The position numbers were made by a program, and so were the translations under genes. Of a DNA stretch of 64,000 bases, positions 1 to 8,187 are shown piece after piece. The notes beneath the pieces are model-generated. The model did no database searches and was not told the origin of the DNA. It saw only the letters and a list, made by a program, of their open reading frames with translations. Source of the DNA: Paraburkholderia piptadeniae (GTDB lineage: Bacteria; Pseudomonadota; Gammaproteobacteria; Burkholderiales; Burkholderiaceae); assembly GCF_900007165.1 (NCBI RefSeq), contig NZ_CYGY02000064.1:1-64000 (forward strand), in the 5' to 3' direction. Position 1 is the first letter of the stretch. The number at the start of each line of letters is the position of its first letter.

Positions 1-1070
1 TTTCCGGAGCCACCTCTCTAACGTACCATTTGGCTCACGCCTTGAGTCAGGCCGGCTATAAGGTCTTGCTGTTGGATGCCGATCCCCAGTGCAACCTCAC
101 GATATATTCGATCGACGTTGAAACGATCCATTCCATTTGGGCGGCTGAAGATGAGGTCGTAGAACTTGGTATCGAAGAAGTTCGGAAGAAGAAAAACGCG
201 ACTGAATTAGAAAGACTGCATCGGACGCCTCGTTCATTGCACTATCTCTTGCAGCCGACCATCGACGGCACGGGAGAATACGAAAAGCTTCCCCCACCCT
301 ATAAGGTCAATCCGAATCTGCATCTGATTCCGGGGCGTTTGTCGATACACGAATTCGAAGAGAAAATTTCAACGCGTTGGAGCGATGCATATCGCGGCGA
401 CGCGTTGGCGATTAGAACAATTACAAGGATTCGATCACTGGCGGAGGAGTATTCAAAAAAGAATAAATATGATTATATTATCGTTGATACATCGCCTAGT
501 CTTGGTGCTCTTAATAAGGCGATCATTTCGACTGTGGACGGATTCTTCGTTCCTGCCGCGCCCGATATGTTTTCCCTTTATGGAATTCGAAATATTGGAA
601 ATTCGTTGAAAAAATGGCGTGAAGAATTCGAAATCATTTATCGCTTGATATCGACTGATAAAAGAAAGCTCTTTCCGTCTCGATTCGTTCAGTTTTTAGG
701 CTACACAATCTATAATGCCCGCAAGTACACTAAGGCAACGGCGCCGTGGAATCTGGCTCAAGCTCATTTAAAATATGCACTGGAAATTCCAAATGTGATT
801 AATGAGCATATTGGTAAAGATCTCCGAAATATTTCAGAAACGGTTTTGGCCCAACCGATCGGTGGAGAGTCCATTATGCACGGGCATAATACCTTTCCGA
901 CTCTCGCTCAACATTATCGCGTCCCTATGTGGGAAATTCCAGGTCTGGCGACGTTGGAAAAGGAACATCAGAACACGGTCAATGGACAGAAGCCGGACAT
1001 CCTTGCCACTAAGGGAAAATATGCCGAGTTTGCAGAATCTCTCGTTCAGCGTGTGCAGATGATCGGATAA
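1..1070 (+). CDS. ParA/MinD-like ATPase, 5' end outside window, degenerate P-loop
   Basis: In-frame codons run from base 3 to the TAA at 1068-1070, with no stop before the window edge, so the true start lies upstream. A TTG at 30 could be taken for a start but would cut through the P-loop. The visible N-terminus reads SGATSLTYHLAHAL and then KVLLLDADPQCNLT, which is the ParA-family layout (P-loop helix, then strand with DADPQ). The Walker B region YIIVDTSPSLGAL is near visible residue 160. In canonical ParA the loop is KGGVGKT; here the lysine position is Ala, and the codon before the Ser ends in TT so cannot encode Gly or Lys. The gene is three bases from the RelA/SpoT-type gene downstream, so they are probably co-transcribed. 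Base composition is more AT-rich than the core genes. It could be a partition-like, defence-like or regulatory ATPase; function is not established. Confidence 0.75.
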   Translation, partial: SGATSLTYHLAHALSQAGYKVLLLDADPQCNLTIYSIDVETIHSIWAAEDEVVELGIEEVRKKKNATELERLHRTPRSLHYLLQPTIDGTGEYEKLPPPYKVNPNLHLIPGRLSIHEFEEKISTRWSDAYRGDALAIRTITRIRSLAEEYSKKNKYDYIIVDTSPSLGALNKAIISTVDGFFVPAAPDMFSLYGIRNIGNSLKKWREEFEIIYRLISTDKRKLFPSRFVQFLGYTIYNARKYTKATAPWNLAQAHLKYALEIPNVINEHIGKDLRNISETVLAQPIGGESIMHGHNTFPTLAQHYRVPMWEIPGLATLEKEHQNTVNGQKPDILATKGKYAEFAESLVQRVQMIG

Positions 1071-1073
1071 AAA

Positions 1074-1769
1074 ATGACGAAAAATTCAAAACCGCGCCAG
1101 AATAGTGCTGACGACAACGCTCCGCTAGTCGACCTTTATAAGCAAAAGCGACGTTATTTTGAATTATTTTTGCGCTCTGTCGAGGCTGAATTTTCCTCGG
1201 CGCCCGAACTAAATACGGGGACGCCAACCGTAATACACTCTCTTCGCGGGCGATTAAAGGATGAAGATCATCTGTTGGGCAAGATTGCCCGGAAGCATGC
1301 GGAGGGGCGTCGGATCACAAAAGGGAATCTCTTTTCGGAAATTACTGACTTTGCTGGATTGAGAGTATTGCATCTTTACCAGGGTCAATTTTCCGAAATC
1401 AACAAATTCATCATGAAAAGGGTTAAATCGAAAGTATGGAGGCTTGTTGAAAAACCAATAGCGTATACATGGGACCCAGAGTCTGCGGATTATTTCAAGG
1501 GTTTCAAATTGAGGACATCTGTGAAGCCCTCGTATTACACAAGCGTGCATTACGTGTTGGCACCCGCGAATTTGCAGGAAGGCATATCATGTGAGGTTCA
1601 AGTGAGAACGCTTTTCGAAGAAGCCTGGGGAGAGATTGACCATTCAATCAACTACCCTGTAAAGACCGAGAAAATGGCGAGCATTGAGCAGCTTCGAGTT
1701 TTGTCGAAGCTGGTATCAACTGGTTCCCGTCTGGCGGACGCAATCTTCAGGGTACATGGTCAGGGTTGA
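1074..1769 (+). CDS. RelA/SpoT-domain nucleotide synthetase (small alarmone synthetase or toxSAS-like)
   Basis: 231 residues containing only the synthetase (RelA_SpoT nucleotidyltransferase) domain; there is no HD hydrolase, TGS or ACT domain. Expected active-site motifs are present: SLRGRLKD at 56-63, ITDFAGLRVL at 90-99 (metal-binding Asp92, Arg97), YYTSVHYVL at 154-162 (the Y-x-S-x-H nucleotide-stacking segment), and EVQVRT-x6-W-x4-H at 174-190 with the catalytic Glu174. Enzymes of this family make (p)ppGpp or (p)ppApp from ATP; the toxSAS branch instead pyrophosphorylates tRNA CCA ends. Sequence alone does not say which applies. It starts with ATG three bases after the ParA-like stop, so the two form one unit. 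AT-rich codon use like its partner suggests horizontal acquisition. No antitoxin-like small gene follows before the convergent core gene at 1940. Confidence 0.85.
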   Translation: MTKNSKPRQNSADDNAPLVDLYKQKRRYFELFLRSVEAEFSSAPELNTGTPTVIHSLRGRLKDEDHLLGKIARKHAEGRRITKGNLFSEITDFAGLRVLHLYQGQFSEINKFIMKRVKSKVWRLVEKPIAYTWDPESADYFKGFKLRTSVKPSYYTSVHYVLAPANLQEGISCEVQVRTLFEEAWGEIDHSINYPVKTEKMASIEQLRVLSKLVSTGSRLADAIFRVHGQG

Positions 1770-1939
1770 TCGATGCAGGTGATACCGCTTGGCAGACGTC
1801 GCTCCGTGAAGACATGAACATCGCGTGACCAATAGTCTGCCAAATACCCTGTTGTATTGCGTGTGGTTGGACATAAGAAGAATGCGCCGCAATGATGGAA
1901 CTGCTCAAAGTCTACGAAGGATTGGCGCTCCAAGCGTGG

Positions 1940-2560
1940 CTAATGCGGCAACCTAACATCCAGCTTAAACGTAACCAACCTCGCCACAAGAATAAACCCC
2001 GTAGCAATCAACACGCTGTAGACCGTATCGAAGTTGACGTAATCCAGCAGCAGGTAAAGCCAGCACCCAACGAGCGCACAAGTCGCGTAAGGTCGTGAGT
2101 CTCGGAGAATCAGCGGAACCTCATTGCAGATCACATCTCGGATAATCCCGCCGAATACACCAGTAGCAACACCCATCATGGAAGCCACGAACCACGGCAT
2201 CCGAGCATCGAGCGCTAGCGACGTCCCCGAGATGCTGAAGAGCCCAAGCCCGACCGCATCAGCCACCAGCAACACGCGCTCATTAAAAACCCGCGTATAA
2301 GCCTTAAGCACAAACGGCGCAAAGAAGCTCAGAACGAAGATCAGAATCGCATACCACTGATGTTCGACCCAATAGAACGGTCGACGATCCAATAAGATAT
2401 CTCTAACCGTCCCACCACCAAACGCCGTAGCCATCGCGACAAGAAAAGTCCCAACAGCATCGAGCCGTTTCGTCCGAGCTTCGATAAACCCCGAGATTGC
2501 GTAGGCGAGAATAGCCAGCGCTTCCATGATGGCAAGCGCGAGAGTGAGCCGAGGATGCAT
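1940..2560 (-). CDS. TRIC-type cation channel family membrane protein (formerly UPF0126)
   Basis: 206 residues, almost entirely hydrophobic, with about seven membrane segments and two internal repeats. The signature glycine segments are ATAFGGGTVRDIL (about 45-57) and VATGVFGGIIRDVI (about 130-143), each a GG-x-x-RD motif typical of the prokaryotic TRIC/YadS/YicG family. The family forms trimeric inner-membrane channels, mainly potassium-conducting where tested; older annotations call it a glycine transporter. It lies 15 bases downstream of the Smr gene on the same strand and is probably co-transcribed with it. It converges with the accessory pair at 1-1769. Confidence 0.85.
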   Translation of the reverse strand: MHPRLTLALAIMEALAILAYAISGFIEARTKRLDAVGTFLVAMATAFGGGTVRDILLDRRPFYWVEHQWYAILIFVLSFFAPFVLKAYTRVFNERVLLVADAVGLGLFSISGTSLALDARMPWFVASMMGVATGVFGGIIRDVICNEVPLILRDSRPYATCALVGCWLYLLLDYVNFDTVYSVLIATGFILVARLVTFKLDVRLPH

Positions 2561-2575
2561 CGTTGAAAAGCCTTC

Positions 2576-3406
2576 TCAGACTTTACCGGACGAAGACGGC
2601 GAAGAAGCTCCCGAGCCTGAGCCAGTCCCGGAACCCACCGACCCAGGCTGCAACAGAACAAGCACAGCACCCGCGCCGCCGTCATGCGGACGAGCCTGCG
2701 AAAACGCGATGACCTCTTCCTTCTGCACGAGCCAAGCGCGAACCTTGCCTTTGAGCACAGGCTCTTTCCCAACCGACCCCAGTCCCTTCCCGTGAATCAC
2801 ACGCAAACACCGTAGGCCTTTCTTGCTCGCCTCACGAATGAACTCAGACAAAGCCTCACGCGCTTCCTCGCGACGCATCCCATGCAGATCAAGCTGCGCC
2901 TGCACGATCCAGGCGCCGCGTCGGAGCTTCTTGACGATTTCCTGGCTCACACCGGGCCGACAGTAGGAAAGCGACTCATCGGTGTCGAGCAGCACTTCGG
3001 GATCGAACTCGTCGGAAATCGCTTCGTGCAACACGGCTTCTTCGTCGAGTTTCGTCTGCATGGGAAGGGGCGCTGGCGGCGTGCGCGTCACCGACGCGCG
3101 AGGTTTCGCGCTGAGCGGCGCGACTGCGCCGATTTCACGCCGAAACAGATCGGCATCCGCGGCCGCCTCGCGCGACGCTTGCACCGCCGCAGCCTTCTCA
3201 CGCTGAGCGCGTTGAGCGGCACCCTTCAACGCATCGCGCAATCCACCCAGCCCGGCCAACCCCACACCAGCTTCGACCAACGGCTTCTTCGACGAAGATG
3301 AAGAAGCCGAAGCGCCAGTGTCAGACGACGCCGAAGCATCAGAAGGACTGGAAGCCGCAGTACGCGGCCGTTTCGGTTCGCTCGGGTGGGGCAGATTCTT
3401 AGGCAT
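2576..3406 (-). CDS. Smr/MutS2-type domain protein (putative DNA endonuclease SmrA)
   Basis: 276 residues from the ATG at 3406. A TTG seven codons upstream is possible but less likely; neither has a strong ribosome site. The N-terminal 110 residues are low-complexity (Ser/Ala/Lys) and probably disordered. The C-terminal third is an Smr domain: LDLHGM at about 172-177, then VIHGKG at about 203-208 and a terminal segment around ARPHDGGAGAVLVLL. Smr domains are nicking endonucleases or nucleic-acid binders; the LDxH and HGKG motifs are those linked to activity. It precedes the TRIC gene and is separated from trxB by a terminator. Confidence 0.85.
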   Translation of the reverse strand: MPKNLPHPSEPKRPRTAASSPSDASASSDTGASASSSSSKKPLVEAGVGLAGLGGLRDALKGAAQRAQREKAAAVQASREAAADADLFRREIGAVAPLSAKPRASVTRTPPAPLPMQTKLDEEAVLHEAISDEFDPEVLLDTDESLSYCRPGVSQEIVKKLRRGAWIVQAQLDLHGMRREEAREALSEFIREASKKGLRCLRVIHGKGLGSVGKEPVLKGKVRAWLVQKEEVIAFSQARPHDGGAGAVLVLLQPGSVGSGTGSGSGASSPSSSGKV

Positions 3407-3420
3407 GGCGATCGAAGCAG

Positions 3421-3456
3421 AAAACAAAAAGGGCCGCCGGCATCACGCCGCGGCCC
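3421..3456 (-). terminator. Rho-independent terminator after trxB
   Basis: Read on the minus strand, arms GGGCCGC and GCGGCCC form a GC-rich stem followed by TTTTTGTTTT. It sits between the trxB stop and the smr start and separates the two transcripts. Confidence 0.8.
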
Positions 3457-3572
3457 TATCAGACATTGAGAATCTCAACAAGCGCGGCAAGCCTGCTGCA
3501 TGCCGCTATTCTACCGATCCGCGTTCCCCGTTCTACACAAGCCATCGACCGAACGAGACAGCGGAAAACGCA

Positions 3573-4580
3573 TCAAATCGAACGCTCAGCCTCAGCGCTC
3601 ATCGCGCGCTCGCCGATCGACTCGTGGATGCTTTCCAGATAACGCTGCGCATCCAGAGCGGCCATACAGCCCGTGCCCGCGCTCGTGATCGCCTGACGGT
3701 ACACGTGATCCTGCACGTCGCCGGCCGCGAACACGCCCGGCACGCTCGTGCCCGTTGCGTTGCCGCTCAGGCCGCCGTTCGTGATGATGTAGCCGTTCTT
3801 CATCTCCAGCTGGCCTTCGAAGATATCCGTGTTCGGCTTGTGGCCGATCGCGACGAAGAGACCTTGCAGATCGATATCGGTGGTCGCGCCCGTCTTCACG
3901 TTCTTGACGCGCAGGCCGTTGACGCCGCCGTCATCGCCCTTCACTTCGTCGAGCACGTGCTCCCACTTGATCTCGACGACGCCTTCCTTTTCCTTCTCCA
4001 GCAGCCGGTCGATCAGGATCGGCTCGGCGCGGAACTTGTCGCGGCGGTGGATCACCGTCACCTTCTTCGCGATGCCCGCGAGATACAGCGCTTCTTCAAC
4101 GGCCGTATTGCCGCCGCCGACCACGGCGACGTGCTGGTTCTTGTAGAAGAAGCCGTCGCAGGTCGCGCACGCCGACACGCCGCGGCCCATGTACAGCTCT
4201 TCCGACGGCAGGCCGAGATATTGCGCCGATGCGCCCGTCGCGATGATCAGCGAATTGCACGTGTACTCGCCCGAATCGCCGATCAGGCGAATCGGCTTCT
4301 CATCCAGCTTGGCCGTGTGGATGTGGTCGAACACGATTTCGGTGTTGAAGCGCTCGGCGTGCTCGAGGAAGCGCGTCATCAATTCCGGACCTTGCACGCC
4401 CTTGGCGTCGGCGGGCCAGTTTTCGACGTCCGTCGTGGTCATCAGCTGGCCACCTTGCGCGAGGCCCGTGACGAGCACCGGCGACAGGTTGGCGCGCGCC
4501 GCATAGACGGCCGCCGTGTAACCGGCAGGGCCGGAACCGAGAATCAGAACCTTCGCGTGTTTGGTCGGGGAAGCGGGCAT
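3573..4580 (-). CDS. trxB: Thioredoxin-disulfide reductase
   Basis: 335 residues, slightly longer than the E. coli enzyme. It reduces thioredoxin with NADPH through FAD. The FAD-binding motif GSGPAG is at 15-20, the redox-active CATC pair is Cys138/Cys141, and the NADPH-binding motif GGGNTA is at 155-160. The C-terminal FAD motif includes GVFAAGDV. It is divergent from ftsK across a 449-base spacer, the usual arrangement in Burkholderiales. Confidence 0.97.
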   Translation of the reverse strand: MPASPTKHAKVLILGSGPAGYTAAVYAARANLSPVLVTGLAQGGQLMTTTDVENWPADAKGVQGPELMTRFLEHAERFNTEIVFDHIHTAKLDEKPIRLIGDSGEYTCNSLIIATGASAQYLGLPSEELYMGRGVSACATCDGFFYKNQHVAVVGGGNTAVEEALYLAGIAKKVTVIHRRDKFRAEPILIDRLLEKEKEGVVEIKWEHVLDEVKGDDGGVNGLRVKNVKTGATTDIDLQGLFVAIGHKPNTDIFEGQLEMKNGYIITNGGLSGNATGTSVPGVFAAGDVQDHVYRQAITSAGTGCMAALDAQRYLESIHESIGERAMSAEAERSI

Positions 4581-5029
4581 GATCGAAATCCGTTAAAAGC
4601 GTCGGTCAGCGGCGGAACATCGGCTGCAATGACCGGCGGTACTGGCGTCGAGCCGGGAAACCTGCTTGACACGATAGGTGGGTATCAGCCCCGTATTATA
4701 AAGGGGAGGGCAAGCGGCTGCTTCATGAAGCTTTGCGATCGAGGCGATAGCCGATGCCAACGGCGTCGGTGCGAAAGTCGGCCGAAAACACGTCGATTTC
4801 GCCGGAAAGCGTATGGGAATTACGACATTCCTGGCCGTTCGGCCGACGTTACCGTCATTTACAGCCTTGCGCGCAACAGTGCGTTTACAATAGTCGCCGA
4901 TGAACGACAGGCGGCTTGCCGGCAGGATGTGAGTGACCCCGTCGGCACCTGAACCGGTCCCGATGGCGAATTGAAGGGCAACTGAACCGGCACCTGAAAC
5001 CGCTGCAGGCCGCACACGCAACAGGCTCA
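4581..5029. other. Intergenic spacer between divergent trxB and ftsK
   Basis: 449 bases without a convincing gene. An AT-rich island at 4694-4702 gives TATAAT on the minus strand about 115 bases before trxB, a plausible -10 for trxB, but no good -35 lies at the right distance. A TTGACA at 4666-4671 has no -10 at 16-18 bases. TACAAT at 4886-4891 could be a -10 for ftsK. Open frames crossing the spacer lack coding features. Confidence 0.4.
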
Positions 5030-7345
5030 ATGGCAAAAGCTACCTATTCCGCGAACGCGCAGGCATTGCCTCACCGCATGTCGCGCCTTTTCACCGAAAT
5101 CCGCTGGATTCTCCAGCTGGCGCTCGGCGTTTTCCTCGTGATGGCGCTGATCAGCTACAGCCGCCGCGACCCGAGCTGGACACACGCGGCGCAGGTCGAC
5201 CACATCTCGAACTGGGCCGGCCGCGTCGGCGCCTGGACCTCCGACATTCTCCTTCTGCTCTTCGGCCTCTCCGCCTGGTGGTGGATCGTGCTGCTCGCGC
5301 GCCGCATCTCGGCGAACTACAAGCGCATCACGCGTCACGAAGAACCCGACGAAAACGCGCCTCTTGACAACAGCTGGCTCGCGGACGTGTTCGCGTTTGC
5401 GCTCATGTTGCTCGCTTGCGACGGCATCGAGGCACTGCGCATGTGGTCGCTCAAAGTGCAGTTGCCGCGCGCGCCGGGTGGCGTGATCGGCGAGGCGGTC
5501 GCGAAGGGCGTGTCGCATGCGCTCGGATTCACGGGCGGCACTTTGGCGCTGCTGATTGCGCTCGCCATCGGCCTGTCGCTGTACTTCCGTTTTTCGTGGC
5601 TGTCGGTGTGCGAGAAGGTCGGCGATTCGATCATCTCCGGCGTGACGCTCGCGAAGCTGCGCCGCGAGGCCGGCCGCGACCGCAAGCTCGGCGAAGCGGC
5701 TGCCGTGAAGCGCGAAGGCAAGGTCGAACAGAGCCGCGTGAAGGCCGAGGAGCACGAGCCCGTCGTGATCGTGCCGCCTGTGACGAAGCCGGAGAAGTCG
5801 GAGCGCGTCGAAAGAGAACGTCAGGTGCCGCTCTTCGAGAGCCTGCCCGGCGATTCGACGTTGCCTGCCATCTCGCTGCTCGATCCCGCGCCCGCAACGC
5901 AGGAAACCATTTCCGCCGATACGCTCGAATTCACGTCGCGTCTCATTGAGAAGAAGCTGAAGGACTTCGGCGTCGATGTAAGTGTGGTCGCCGCTTATCC
6001 TGGTCCCGTAGTCACGCGTTACGAAATCGAGCCGGCTGTTGGCGTGAAGGGCAGCCAGATCGTGAATCTCGCGAAGGACCTGGCGCGCTCGCTGTCGCTC
6101 ACGTCGATCCGCGTCGTCGAGACGATTCCGGGCAAGAACTACATGGCGCTCGAACTGCCGAACCAGCGTCGTCAGACGGTGCGGCTGTCGGAGATTCTCG
6201 GCTCGACCGTTTATGCCGACGCCGGCTCGCCGCTGACGATGGGTCTCGGCAAGGACATCGGCGGCAAGCCGGTGTGCGCGGACCTCGCGAAGATGCCGCA
6301 CCTGCTGGTCGCGGGTACGACGGGGTCGGGCAAGTCAGTCGGTATCAATGCGATGATTCTCTCGCTGCTCTACAAAGCGAGCGCGGAACAGGTGCGAATG
6401 ATCCTGATCGATCCGAAGATGCTCGAAATGAGTGTCTACGAAGGCATTCCGCATCTGCTGTGCCCCGTCGTCACGGATATGCGCCAGGCCGGCAACGCGC
6501 TGAACTGGACCGTCGCCGAAATGGAGCGCCGCTACAAGCTGATGAGCAAGCTCGGCGTGCGCAATCTCGCCGGCTTCAACAACAAGATCGACGAAGCGGC
6601 GAAGCGCGAAGACAAGATTCCGAATCCGTTCAGCCTGACCCCGGACGATCCTGAACCGCTGTCGCGTCTGCCGAATATCGTCGTCGTGATCGACGAACTG
6701 GCTGACCTGATGATGGTGGTCGGCAAGAAGGTCGAAGAATTGATCGCGCGTATCGCACAGAAGGCACGCGCGGCGGGCATTCACCTGATTCTCGCGACGC
6801 AGCGTCCGTCCGTCGACGTCATCACCGGCCTCATCAAGGCCAACGTGCCGACGCGGATGGCGTTCCAGGTGTCGTCGAAGATCGACTCGCGCACCATTCT
6901 CGACCAGCAGGGCGCGGAATCGCTGCTCGGCATGGGCGACATGCTGTATTTGCCGCCGGGCACCGGTCTGCCCATACGCGTGCACGGCGCGTTTGTGTCC
7001 GATGACGAAGTGCATCGCGTCGTCGACAAGCTCAAGGAGCAGGGCGAGCCGAACTACATCGAAGGGCTGCTGGAAGGCGGCGTATCGGGCGAAGGCGACG
7101 AGGGTTCCGCGGATGCCGCGGGAACCGGAGCGGGTGGCGGCGAGTCCGACCCTCTGTACGATCAGGCGGTCGAAATCGTCATCAAGAACCGCCGCGCGTC
7201 GATCTCGCTTGTGCAGCGGCATCTGCGCATCGGCTACAACCGCGCCGCGCGTCTGCTCGAACAGATGGAGCAGTCGGGGCTGGTGTCGGCGATGTCGTCG
7301 AACGGCAACCGCGAAATTCTGGTACCCGCGCGCGAAACGGACTGA
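5030..7345 (+). CDS. ftsK: DNA translocase FtsK
   Basis: 771 residues. FtsK pumps chromosomal DNA at the division septum and activates XerCD recombination at dif. The N-terminus has about four membrane segments (around 25-45, 65-90, 110-130 and 165-190). A short charged linker follows, then the RecA-like motor with Walker A AGTTGSGKS near 427-435 and Walker B VVVIDELADLM near 548-558. The C-terminal gamma winged helix (about 705-765) contains RRASISLVQRHLRIGYNRA, which reads KOPS sites. The linker is much shorter than in E. coli FtsK (1329 residues). lolA follows, as is common. Confidence 0.96.
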   Translation: MAKATYSANAQALPHRMSRLFTEIRWILQLALGVFLVMALISYSRRDPSWTHAAQVDHISNWAGRVGAWTSDILLLLFGLSAWWWIVLLARRISANYKRITRHEEPDENAPLDNSWLADVFAFALMLLACDGIEALRMWSLKVQLPRAPGGVIGEAVAKGVSHALGFTGGTLALLIALAIGLSLYFRFSWLSVCEKVGDSIISGVTLAKLRREAGRDRKLGEAAAVKREGKVEQSRVKAEEHEPVVIVPPVTKPEKSERVERERQVPLFESLPGDSTLPAISLLDPAPATQETISADTLEFTSRLIEKKLKDFGVDVSVVAAYPGPVVTRYEIEPAVGVKGSQIVNLAKDLARSLSLTSIRVVETIPGKNYMALELPNQRRQTVRLSEILGSTVYADAGSPLTMGLGKDIGGKPVCADLAKMPHLLVAGTTGSGKSVGINAMILSLLYKASAEQVRMILIDPKMLEMSVYEGIPHLLCPVVTDMRQAGNALNWTVAEMERRYKLMSKLGVRNLAGFNNKIDEAAKREDKIPNPFSLTPDDPEPLSRLPNIVVVIDELADLMMVVGKKVEELIARIAQKARAAGIHLILATQRPSVDVITGLIKANVPTRMAFQVSSKIDSRTILDQQGAESLLGMGDMLYLPPGTGLPIRVHGAFVSDDEVHRVVDKLKEQGEPNYIEGLLEGGVSGEGDEGSADAAGTGAGGGESDPLYDQAVEIVIKNRRASISLVQRHLRIGYNRAARLLEQMEQSGLVSAMSSNGNREILVPARETD

Positions 7346-7380
7346 CACTCGGCGCTTCATTCATGCGACTGATGACGGAC

Positions 7381-7415
7381 AGCGGCACGCGTTGAAGCGT
7401 GGCCGCTGTTTTGGT
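7381..7415 (+). terminator. Probable terminator after ftsK
   Basis: AGCGGCACGC and GCGTGGCCGCT pair with one bulged base around a GTTGAA loop, followed by GTTTTGGTTT. The hairpin lies between ftsK and lolA. Confidence 0.6.
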
Positions 7416-7482
7416 TTCACATTCCGTGCGCATCGGAACCGATACAAGCGACCAGCTTGTACGACACAAGGGAGAAAACAAC

Positions 7483-8178
7483 ATGCTGCAAATCGTTGGG
7501 TCTAAGACCCGTCTTGGCAGTCTGACGCGCACGCTGGCTTTCGGCGCATCGGTGCTCGTCGCGTCGCATGCATTCGCAAGCGGCACTGAGCAACTGAAGC
7601 AGTTCGTCTCGCAAGTGCGTTCGGCACGCGGCGAATTCGTGCAATCCGAAGTGCGTGCGCCCAGCAACGCGCAGCAACAGGCAAGCGGCGTGCTATCGAC
7701 GCAAGGCGCGACGCAGAACAAGGTGTCGAGCGGCACGTTCACGTTCGCGCGGCCGGGCAAGTTCATCTGGGCGTATGAGAAGCCATACGCGCAACTGCTG
7801 CAGGCCGACGGCGACAAGCTCTATGTCTATGACAAGGACCTGAACCAGGTGACGGTGCGCAAGCTGGGCGGCGCGCTTGGCGCGAGCCCGGCGGCGATCC
7901 TGTTCGGCAGCAACGATCTCGAGAAGAACTTCACGCTGAAGGACGCCGGCGTGAAGGCGGGTATCGACTGGCTCGAGTTGATTCCGAAGTCGAAGGATAC
8001 GCAGTTTCAGCGTGTCGGCATCGGCTTTCGTGACGGCAATCTCGAGGCGATGGAGCTGCACGACGTCTTCGGCAACGTGACGCTGCTGAAATTTTCGAAC
8101 ATCCAGAAGAACCCGCCGTTGCCCGCCGACGCATTCAAGTTCACGGTGCCGAAGGGCGCCGACGTGATCAACGGCTGA
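7483..8178 (+). CDS. lolA: Outer-membrane lipoprotein carrier protein
   Basis: 231 residues from the ATG at 7483, which has AAGGGAG nine bases upstream; an upstream in-frame start would push the signal peptide inside the protein. The signal peptide ends near AFA-S at residue 32. LolA is the periplasmic chaperone that takes lipoproteins from LolCDE and delivers them to LolB. Family features: QFVSQVRSARGEFVQ near the mature start, FARPGKFIWAYEKPY (the hydrophobic sheet), and the C-terminal VFGNVTLLKFSNI-x-NPPLP. It follows ftsK as in many proteobacteria. Confidence 0.95.
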   Translation: MLQIVGSKTRLGSLTRTLAFGASVLVASHAFASGTEQLKQFVSQVRSARGEFVQSEVRAPSNAQQQASGVLSTQGATQNKVSSGTFTFARPGKFIWAYEKPYAQLLQADGDKLYVYDKDLNQVTVRKLGGALGASPAAILFGSNDLEKNFTLKDAGVKAGIDWLELIPKSKDTQFQRVGIGFRDGNLEAMELHDVFGNVTLLKFSNIQKNPPLPADAFKFTVPKGADVING

Positions 8179-8187
8179 ACGTCGCGT

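Noticed and set aside
4593..5036. 147-codon minus-strand frame in the trxB-ftsK spacer
   Set aside because: No ribosome site, no family resemblance, and it runs into the ftsK start; better read as promoter region.
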